DNA of 11,712 nucleotides, taken from DATCLS01 sp035265325 (GTDB lineage: Bacteria > Actinomycetota > Acidimicrobiia > Acidimicrobiales > VFJN01). How positions within the stretch are numbered: position 1 is the first letter of the stretch; each line of letters opens with the position of its first letter. Positions 6,027-11,712 of this stretch are shown here, piece by piece. The stretch covers positions 1-11,712 of the forward strand of contig DATFOS010000134.1 of NCBI GenBank assembly GCA_035265325.1, written 5' to 3'. The position numbers and the translations under genes are program-made. The notes under the pieces were generated by a model, which ran no database searches, was not told the origin of the DNA, and worked only from the letters and a program-made list of their open reading frames with translations.

Positions 6027-6650
6027 TCAGTAGTCGATCCCCTTCATGGCGCGGATGCGCTGCTGGTAGGCGTGCTTGACCACCTGCATCTCGGTGACGG
6101 TGTCGGCGATCGCCATGAGCGCCTCGGGGGCGTTCCGGCCCGTGCAGACCACGTTGACCTTCTCCGGGCGGCCGGTGATGGTGGCGATCACCTCGTCGGC
6201 GTCGATCCAGCCCCAGTTGATGGGGTAGGTCACCTCGTCGAGGACCACGAGCCGGTGCTCGCCGGCCGTGATGAGCTCCCGGGCGCGGCCCCAGGCCTGG
6301 CGGGCGACGGCCTCGTCCTCCGACAGGTCGTCCGACTCCCAGGTGAAGCCCTCGCCGATCGCCCACCAGTCGACGCCCAGCTGGCGGCAGACCTTCTCCT
6401 CGCCGGTGTTCCAGGTGCCCGACTTGAGGAACTGGACGACCGCCACCGGCCAGCCCCGGGCCACGCTGCGGACGACCACACCCATCGCCGCCGTCGTCTT
6501 GCCCTTGCCCTTGCCGGTGTTGACCAGCACCAGCGAGGGGGCGCGCCGGAGGTCGTCCGGGCGGCGGTCGTCGGTCGGGACCTCGCTCGGGTCACGCTCG
6601 GTGGTGGTCGTGGCGGCGGCCTCGGCGCTGTCCTGGGTCTCGTCCGGCAT
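6027..6650 (-). CDS. cobO: Cob(I)yrinic acid a,c-diamide adenosyltransferase
   Basis: CobO (BtuR/CobA-type) transfers the 5'-deoxyadenosyl group from ATP to the cobalt of reduced corrinoids in adenosylcobalamin synthesis and salvage. The 207-residue cytoplasmic protein has the P-loop TGKGKGKTT (45-53). It also has VVQFLKSGTWNTGEE, RLVVLDEVTYPINWGWID, VVCTGRNAPEAL and a C-terminal end HAYQQRIRAMKGIDY that is typical of the family. About 36 N-terminal residues rich in Thr, Glu and Asp precede the ATPase core. In BtuR/CobA proteins this segment covers the active site, and its sequence varies. The ATG at 6650 is the best start; a longer frame upstream runs through the riboswitch on the opposite strand. 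No convincing Shine-Dalgarno sequence or promoter is seen. cobO diverges from cobN and so is not under the riboswitch. Confidence 0.96.
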   Translation of the reverse strand: MPDETQDSAEAAATTTTERDPSEVPTDDRRPDDLRRAPSLVLVNTGKGKGKTTAAMGVVVRSVARGWPVAVVQFLKSGTWNTGEEKVCRQLGVDWWAIGEGFTWESDDLSEDEAVARQAWGRARELITAGEHRLVVLDEVTYPINWGWIDADEVIATITGRPEKVNVVCTGRNAPEALMAIADTVTEMQVVKHAYQQRIRAMKGIDY

Positions 6651-6676
6651 GGGCGGGACCCTACGCGCGCGTGTAC

Positions 6677-6866
6677 GGTCGCTGGTGCCGCAGTGCACGG
6701 GAACCCGGTGTGAGTCCGGGGTGGTCCTCGCCACTGTGACCGGGGAGTCCCCTCCCCTCGGGTGCCACCGGGCCGACGTCGCCTGGGAAGGCCGGGAGCG
6801 GGGCTGCGATCCGGGAGCCAGGAGACCGGCTGCGGCGCCGCACCGCTGACCCACGAGGGATGGGGA
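6677..6866 (+). promoter_or_regulatory. Cobalamin riboswitch upstream of cobN
   Basis: This leader RNA should bind adenosylcobalamin and switch cobN off. Landmarks in order are GGGAACCCGGTGTGAGTCC (6699-6717, the P3/P4 core), a P5 hairpin GTGG/CCAC (6721-6724 with 6731-6734), GCCACTGTGA (6730-6739), and the B12 box GCCAGGAGACC (6817-6827). A closing helix pairs 6684-6693 with 6830-6839 (10 bp, one G-U), and GGTC (6677-6680) can pair with GACC (6848-6851). The loop of P5 (CCTCG, 6726-6730) is complementary to CGAGG (6854-6858) just before cobN, the expected L5-L13 kissing interaction of this class. The element therefore most likely acts on translation initiation. The promoter must lie at or inside the start of cobO and was not recognised. 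Confidence 0.93.
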
Positions 6867-6880
6867 CCGACCTGTCGTGA
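6860..6880 (+). CDS. Possible six-codon leader ORF overlapping the cobN start
   Basis: ATG GGG ACC GAC CTG TCG TGA encodes MGTDLS. Its stop overlaps the cobN GTG in the sequence GTGA. GAGGG lies directly against the ATG, which is too close for normal use as a ribosome-binding site, so translation is uncertain. If translated, it would couple the riboswitch to cobN initiation. Confidence 0.2.
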   Translation: MGTDLS

Positions 6881-9800
6881 CGATCTGGTACCTCTCGCAC
6901 GCCGAGACCGACCTGCTGGCCCTGCGGTCGGTGGTCGAGGACCTGCCCGACGGCCTCGGCCCGGTGCGGATGGCCAACCCCGCCGCCCGGCCCGAGCCAC
7001 CGCCCGTCGGGGCCGGCGACCTGCTGGTGGTCCGCCTGCTGGGCGGCCGCCCCTCGTGGGACGGCTTCGACGACGCCCGCGCCCGCTGCCGGGTGGCCGG
7101 CGTGCCGTTCGTGGCGCTGTCCGGCGAGGTGGAGCCGGACGGCGAGCTGGCGGCGGCGTCGACCGTCCCCGCGGGCATCGTGGCCGAGGCCCACCGCTAC
7201 GTCACCGCCGGCGGGCCGGAGAACATGGCCCAGCTCCTGCGGTTCCTGGCCGACACGACGCTGCTGGGCGGGTTCGGCTTCGACCCGCCCCGGCCGCTGC
7301 CGGCCGTCGTGGTGTGGGACGGCGCCGGGCTCGGCCGCCCCGGTGTCGCCCGCGACCGGGGCCGCCCGCTCGTCGGCGTCGTCTTCTACCGGGCGCACCT
7401 GGTGGCGGGGAACACGACGTTCGTCGCCGACCTGTGCGAGGCGATCGAGGCCGCCGGCGGCGATGCCCTGGCGGTGGCCTGCTACACGCTGCGGCCGGGG
7501 CCGGACGGTCGGGTCGAGGCGCTCGAGGTGCTGGAGGATGCCGGCATCGACGCCCTGGTCACGACCGTGCTGGCCATGGGCGGGTCCGACGGCGGCGACG
7601 CCGAGGCGTGGGAGGTCCCCCAGCTCGCCCGGCTCGGGGTGCCGGTCGTCCACGCCCCGTCGGCCAACCGGTCGGCCGGCGAGTGGCGCGCCGACGAGGC
7701 GGGCCTCACGCCGCTCGAGGTGGCGGCCGGCGTGGCGCTGCCCGAGTTCGACGGGCGCATCATCGCCCCGGCCTTCGCCTTCAAGGAGGTCGTGGACGAC
7801 GGCGGCGACCTCGGGGCTCCCGTGATCGCCTCCCGTACGGTCCCCGACCGCACCGCCCGCGTGGCCGGCCTGGCCGTCGCGCACGCCCGCCTGCGGCGGG
7901 TGTCCCCGGCCGAGCGTCGGGTGGCGCTCGTCCTGTCCGCCTACCCGACGAAGCGCAGTCGCCTCGGGAACGCCGTGGGCCTGGACACACCGGCGAGCGC
8001 CCTCGAGCTGCTCCACGCCCTGCGGGACGCCGGCCACCGGGTCGACCGCATCCCCGCGACCGGCGACGAGCTGATGGCCGAGCTGGCCGCCGGGCTCACC
8101 TACGAGGAGCCGGTCCTCTCCCCCGCCCAGGTGGCAGGGGCGGCCGGCGGGTTCCCGGCCGGCACCTACGCCGCCTGGTTCGACGGCCTGCCGGCCGGGG
8201 CCCGCGACCAGGTCGAGGCCGTCTGGGGGCCGGCGCCGGGCGAGGTGTACGTGCACGACGGGGCGCTGCGGTTCCCCGGGCTCGACCTGGGCGGGGTGCT
8301 GGTCACGATCCAGCCGCCCCGGGGCTTCGGCGCCGACCCCATCGGCACCTACCACGCCCCCGACATGCCGCCGCCCCACCACTACCTGGCCTTCTACCGC
8401 TGGCTGGCCACGCGCCGCCAGGACGGGGGCTGGGGCGCCCACGCCGTCGTCCACGCCGGCAAACACGGGACGCTCGAGTGGCTGCCGGGCAAGGCCAACG
8501 CGCTGTCGGCCGCCTGCTTCCCGGACGCCGCCCTCGGCGACCTGCCGTTCGTCTACCCGTTCGTCGTCAACGACCCGGGCGAGGGGACCCAGGCCAAGCG
8601 CCGCGTCCACGCCACGATCGTCGACCACCTGCCGCCCCCCATGACCCGGGCCGAGGCCTACGGCGACCTGGCCCGGCTGGAGCAGCTGCTCGACGCCTAC
8701 GCCCAGGCCCAGGCCATGGACCCGGCCAAGCTGCCCGCCCTCCGCACGCAGGTGTGGGAGCTGGTCACCCGCGCCGATCTCCACGAGGACCTCGGCTTCG
8801 CCGCCGCCGACCTGCCGGACGAGGAGTCCTTCGACGAGGCGGTCCTGGCCGTCGACGGCTACCTGTGCGCCCTCAAGGACGCCCAGATCCGCGGTGGCCT
8901 CCACATCCTCGGGCGGCCCCCAGCGGCCGGCCAGCTGGTCGACACGGTCCTGGCCATCACGCGGCTGGCCCAGGGGGACGTCCCGTCCCTGCGCACGACG
9001 GCCCTGCGGGGCGAGCTCGGCCCCTGGCCGGGCCTGCCCGTCGCCGGGCCGGGCGGCGGGGCGCCACCGGCCGTCGACGCCCTGTCCCGCACCGAGGTCG
9101 ACGCGCTCGACGCCCTGTGCCGCTCCGCGGTCGAGCGGCTGGCGGCGGACGGCTGGCGCGCCCGGCCGGGCGACCCCACCGTGCTGCGCTGGGTCGCCGA
9201 CACGCTCGTCCCGGCGCTGGCCCGGACGACCGACGAGGTCGACGCCGTCCTCGCCGCCCTGGCCGGGCGCTACGTGCCGGCCGGGCCCAGCGGGGCGCCC
9301 ACCCGCGGCATGGCCCACGTGCTGCCGACCGGCCGGAACTTCTACGCCGTCGACCCCAAGGGGCTGCCGTCGCCCCTGGCGTGGGAGGTCGGTCGCCAGC
9401 TGGCCGAGCGGCTGGTCGAACGGCACGTGGGGGAGGTCGGTGCGGCGCCCCGCACGGTCGGCCTGGTCCTGTGGGGCACGGCCGCGATGCGCACCGGCGG
9501 CGACGACGTGGCCGAGGCCCTCGCCCTCCTCGGCGTCCGGCCGGTGTGGGAGGAGGAGTCCCGCCGGGTCGTGGGCCTCGAGCCGATCCCGCTGGCCGAG
9601 CTGGGCCGGCCCCGCGTCGACGTCACGCTGCGGATCTCCGGCTTCTTCCGCGACGCCTTCCCCCACGCCGTGGCGCTGCTCGACGACGCCGTCCGCCTGG
9701 CCGCCTCCCTGCGGGACGAGGGGCCCGACCAGAACCCCGTCGCCGCCGCCGGCGACGCCGACCCCCGGCTGTTCGGCCCGCCGCCCGGGGGCTACGGCTC

Positions 9801-10479
9801 GGGCGTCCTGGCGCTGATCGAGTCCAAGGCGTGGCGCAGCGACGCCGACCTCGCCGAGGTGTACCTGGCGTGGTCGGGCTTCGCCTACGGGCGGGGGCGG
9901 GCGGGCGAGCCCGCCGACGCGGCCATGCGCCGGCGCTTCGCCGCCATCGACGTGGCCGTGAAGAACCAGGACAACCGCGAGCACGACATCTTCGACTCCG
10001 ACGACTACCTGCAGGACCACGGCGGCATGGTCGCCGCCGTCCGCTCGCTGACGGGGACGGCGCCGCTGGCCTGGTTCGGCGACAGCGCCGACCCGTCCGA
10101 CCCCAAGGTGCGGGCGCTGTCCGAGGAGGCCGCCCGGGTGGTCCGGTCCCGGGTGGTCAACCCCCGGTGGATCGGCGCCATGCAGGCGCACGGCTACAAG
10201 GGCGCCTTCGAGCTGGCCGCCACCGTCGACTACCTGTTCGGCTACGACGCCACCACCGGCGTGGTCGCCGACTGGATGTACGAGCGGGTGACCGAGGCCT
10301 ACGTGGCGGACGCGGACATGCGGAAGTTCTTCCGGGCGTCCAACCCCGACGCCCTTCGCTCGATCGCCGAGCGCCTGCTGGAGGCCGACCAGCGCGGCCT
10401 GTGGGACGCCTCGCCCGAGGCCCGGGCGGCGCTGGAGGCGGCGGTGCTGGAGGCCGAGGGGTGGGAAGAGTCCCGGTGA
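6877..10479 (+). CDS. cobN: Cobaltochelatase subunit CobN
   Basis: CobN is the large, substrate-binding subunit of the ATP-dependent cobaltochelatase that inserts Co(II) into hydrogenobyrinic acid a,c-diamide in the aerobic B12 pathway. It is related to the BchH/ChlH subunit of magnesium chelatase. The 1200-residue length is normal. Diagnostic stretches are HAGKHGTLEWLPGK (526-539), FVVNDPGEGTQAKRR soon after, TGRNFYAVDPKGLPSPLAWE (818-837), GYGSGVLALIESKAW, and VKNQDNREHDIFDSDDYLQD (1028-1047). The N-terminus (M)TIWYLSHAETDLLAL is as expected. GTG 6877 is the only practical start, because the frame has a TGA at 6847-6849 and no good start codon between. It is controlled by the riboswitch and translationally coupled to the next gene by GTGA. 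The protein is complete, with no frameshift seen. Confidence 0.97.
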   Translation: MTIWYLSHAETDLLALRSVVEDLPDGLGPVRMANPAARPEPPPVGAGDLLVVRLLGGRPSWDGFDDARARCRVAGVPFVALSGEVEPDGELAAASTVPAGIVAEAHRYVTAGGPENMAQLLRFLADTTLLGGFGFDPPRPLPAVVVWDGAGLGRPGVARDRGRPLVGVVFYRAHLVAGNTTFVADLCEAIEAAGGDALAVACYTLRPGPDGRVEALEVLEDAGIDALVTTVLAMGGSDGGDAEAWEVPQLARLGVPVVHAPSANRSAGEWRADEAGLTPLEVAAGVALPEFDGRIIAPAFAFKEVVDDGGDLGAPVIASRTVPDRTARVAGLAVAHARLRRVSPAERRVALVLSAYPTKRSRLGNAVGLDTPASALELLHALRDAGHRVDRIPATGDELMAELAAGLTYEEPVLSPAQVAGAAGGFPAGTYAAWFDGLPAGARDQVEAVWGPAPGEVYVHDGALRFPGLDLGGVLVTIQPPRGFGADPIGTYHAPDMPPPHHYLAFYRWLATRRQDGGWGAHAVVHAGKHGTLEWLPGKANALSAACFPDAALGDLPFVYPFVVNDPGEGTQAKRRVHATIVDHLPPPMTRAEAYGDLARLEQLLDAYAQAQAMDPAKLPALRTQVWELVTRADLHEDLGFAAADLPDEESFDEAVLAVDGYLCALKDAQIRGGLHILGRPPAAGQLVDTVLAITRLAQGDVPSLRTTALRGELGPWPGLPVAGPGGGAPPAVDALSRTEVDALDALCRSAVERLAADGWRARPGDPTVLRWVADTLVPALARTTDEVDAVLAALAGRYVPAGPSGAPTRGMAHVLPTGRNFYAVDPKGLPSPLAWEVGRQLAERLVERHVGEVGAAPRTVGLVLWGTAAMRTGGDDVAEALALLGVRPVWEEESRRVVGLEPIPLAELGRPRVDVTLRISGFFRDAFPHAVALLDDAVRLAASLRDEGPDQNPVAAAGDADPRLFGPPPGGYGSGVLALIESKAWRSDADLAEVYLAWSGFAYGRGRAGEPADAAMRRRFAAIDVAVKNQDNREHDIFDSDDYLQDHGGMVAAVRSLTGTAPLAWFGDSADPSDPKVRALSEEAARVVRSRVVNPRWIGAMQAHGYKGAFELAATVDYLFGYDATTGVVADWMYERVTEAYVADADMRKFFRASNPDALRSIAERLLEADQRGLWDASPEARAALEAAVLEAEGWEESR

Positions 10480-11712
10480 GCCGCCGCTTCCCGTTCGCCG
10501 GTGTCGTCGGGCAGGACGACCTCAAGCTGGCCCTGCTCCTGGCCGCCGTCGATCCCGGGATCGGCGGGGTGCTGCTGCGGGGCGACAAGGGGTCCGGCAA
10601 GACGACGCTGGCCCGGGGCCTGGCGGCGCTGCTGCCGGGCCAGGCCCCGTTCGTGGAGCTGCCGCTGGGCGCCTCCGAGGACCGCGTGCTGGGCTCGATC
10701 GACCTGTCCGCCGCGCTCGCCGGCGACGAGCGGGCGCGGCGGGGGCTGCTGGCGGACGCCGACGGCGGGGTCCTGTACGTCGACGAGGTCAACCTCCTCG
10801 CCGACCACCTGGTGGACGCGCTGCTCGACGTGGCCGTGAGCGGCGAGCACCGGCTGGAGCGCGACGGCGTGTCCGTCGTGCACCCCGCCCGGTTCGTGCT
10901 GGTGGGGACGATGAACCCGGAGGAGGGTGAGCTGCGGCCGCAGCTGCTCGACCGGTTCGGGCTGTGCGTGACGGTCCGGGCGCCGGACGACCCTGCCGTG
11001 CGCGCCGAGATCGTCCGCCGCCGGCTGGCGTTCGACGGCGTCGCGGTCCCGCCCGGCGACGCCCCGCTCGCCGGGGACGACGCCGCGCTGCGGGCCCGGC
11101 TGGCCGCCACCACGCCCGCGGCCGTGGGCGACGACGCGATCGACCTGGCGACCCACCTGGCGCTGGCCGTGGGGGCGGAGGGCGTCCGGGCCGACATCGT
11201 GCTGTGCCGGGCGGCCGCCGCCCTGGCCGGCTGGGAGGGCCGCCCCCACGCCACGCCGGACGACGTCGAGCGCGTCGCCCCGCTGGTGCTAGCGCACCGG
11301 CGCCGCCGGTCCCCGTTCGACCCGCCCACCCTCCCACCGGACGAGCTGGCCGATGCCCTGGAGCAGGCTCGCGACCGGGCCGGCGAGCCGGAGCCGGAGG
11401 AGCCATCCCCGTCCCCCGAGTCTCCCGGGCCCGCCGACGGCCCGGAGTCCGCGCCGGCTCCGCCGCCCGGCGACGAGGCCGTCCACGGGACCGGGGGGGC
11501 CGACGCCCCGCCGAGCCCGGTGACCTGGGGCGAGGAGCGCCGCCCGCCCGTGATGCCCGCCGGCGGGACGGCGGCGCCGGGCGCCGTCGCGGGCACCCCC
11601 GCCGCCCGGCGGCGACCCGGCGCCCCGGCCCGGGCCACGCCGACCGCCCGCGGACGCGAGCTGCGGGACGAGCCGTTCGACCCCGGCGGCGGCCGGCACG
11701 TGGCCGTGGCCG
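10476..11712 (+). CDS. ChlI/ChlD-type putative cobaltochelatase ATPase subunit (3' end beyond window)
   Basis: The first 412 codons are present and the frame is still open at the window edge. It begins with GTG 10476, overlapping the cobN TGA as GTGA. Residues 1-300 form an AAA+ domain: FAGVVGQDDLKLAL, Walker A GDKGSGKT (36-43), Walker B VLYVDEVN (99-106) and GTMNPEEGELRPQLLDRFG (144-162) with sensor and arginine-finger residues. From about 300 the chain becomes a Pro/Glu/Ala-rich linker, as in proteins that fuse a ChlI-like ATPase to a ChlD-like region with a von Willebrand A domain. The vWA domain would follow outside the window. In actinobacteria such fusions next to cobN are thought to supply the ATPase for cobalt insertion in place of CobS and CobT. 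A magnesium chelatase role is less likely, as no bch/chl genes are seen. Confidence 0.92.
   Translation, partial: MSRRFPFAGVVGQDDLKLALLLAAVDPGIGGVLLRGDKGSGKTTLARGLAALLPGQAPFVELPLGASEDRVLGSIDLSAALAGDERARRGLLADADGGVLYVDEVNLLADHLVDALLDVAVSGEHRLERDGVSVVHPARFVLVGTMNPEEGELRPQLLDRFGLCVTVRAPDDPAVRAEIVRRRLAFDGVAVPPGDAPLAGDDAALRARLAATTPAAVGDDAIDLATHLALAVGAEGVRADIVLCRAAAALAGWEGRPHATPDDVERVAPLVLAHRRRRSPFDPPTLPPDELADALEQARDRAGEPEPEEPSPSPESPGPADGPESAPAPPPGDEAVHGTGGADAPPSPVTWGEERRPPVMPAGGTAAPGAVAGTPAARRRPGAPARATPTARGRELRDEPFDPGGGRHVAVA

Noticed and set aside
5990..6029. Possible terminator between the convergent sigma-like gene and cobO
   Set aside because: Only four-base pairings can be drawn across the 16-base gap, which is too weak to call.
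6742..6757. Local hairpin GGGGAG/CTCCCC inside the riboswitch considered as a transcription terminator
   Set aside because: It lies before the B12 box and inside the aptamer region and has no T-tract, so it is more likely a peripheral riboswitch stem or part of the switch itself.
6661..10191. Open frame of over 1,100 codons on the minus strand, antisense to cobN
   Set aside because: The product is a low-complexity Gly/Arg/Ala/Val/Gln-rich chain with no fold signature. It is the mirror of a G/C-biased third codon position in cobN, which removes stops from that frame. cobN itself is a clear conserved protein.
10157..11638. Minus-strand frame of 493 codons opposite the chelatase ATPase gene
   Set aside because: The Ser/Arg/Pro-rich low-complexity translation is explained by the codon bias of the plus-strand AAA+ gene, whose Walker motifs are intact.
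1..11712. Search by eye for CRISPR repeats, tRNA, insertion sequences, attachment sites, toxin-antitoxin pairs or defence genes
   Set aside because: No regularly spaced repeats, tRNA-like clover-leaf, transposase or nuclease motifs were seen. Gene content and composition look chromosomal and uniform, without a visible foreign island.

Overview
The window is very GC-rich DNA (roughly 70% or more by eye, with G/C at most third codon positions). Its gene content fits a menaquinone-using, aerobic actinobacterium. MenB is of the Asp-containing, mycobacterial-like type, several genes use GTG or TTG starts, at least one gene looks leaderless, and the cobalamin genes are of the CobN plus ChlI/ChlD type. 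An Acidimicrobiia-like member of Actinomycetota is my best guess, but this is an inference and was not tested by any search.

Layout: (1) 1-955 (+): the possible tail of an upstream gene, then menB (naphthoate synthase, menaquinone synthesis). (2) 956-2506: a strong bidirectional hairpin, then a convergent (-) gene for a five-helix membrane protein with a His-rich linker and a Cys/His-rich outer domain of no recognised family. (3) 2639-3920: a YceI-family lipid-binding-like protein (-) with its own terminator, diverging from a MarR-family regulator (+). The space between them holds two copies of the palindrome TTGCG-NN-CGCAA placed over both predicted promoters. (4) 3917-4768 (-): an aldo/keto reductase whose stop codon shares a CTAG with the marR stop. 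(5) 4917-5117 (+): a cold-shock protein with a TTG start, a leader hairpin and a good terminator. (6) 5294-6010 (+): a sigma-70-like helix-turn-helix protein of unknown role. (7) 6027-11712: a cobalamin locus with cobO (-, corrinoid adenosyltransferase), a cobalamin riboswitch, cobN (+, large cobaltochelatase subunit), and a partly captured ChlI/ChlD-type chelatase ATPase that overlaps cobN by GTGA.

How the genes work together: the clearest pathway unit is the right-hand cobalamin block. CobN with an AAA+ ATPase partner inserts cobalt into the corrin ring, and CobO then adenosylates it. The riboswitch should turn cobN and the overlapping ATPase gene down when adenosylcobalamin is plentiful. 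cobO is transcribed away from the riboswitch and is not under it. The other genes look like independent units. The most attractive regulatory inference outside the cobalamin block is MarR control of itself and of yceI through the paired palindromes.

No CRISPR array, tRNA, rRNA, transposase, integrase or phage gene was seen. I do not see an obviously new multi-gene system. The most distinctive items are the riboswitch expression platform with its six-codon mini-ORF, the marR/yceI operator pair, and two poorly characterised proteins (1007-2506 and 5294-6010). No stretch over 300 bases lacks a gene.
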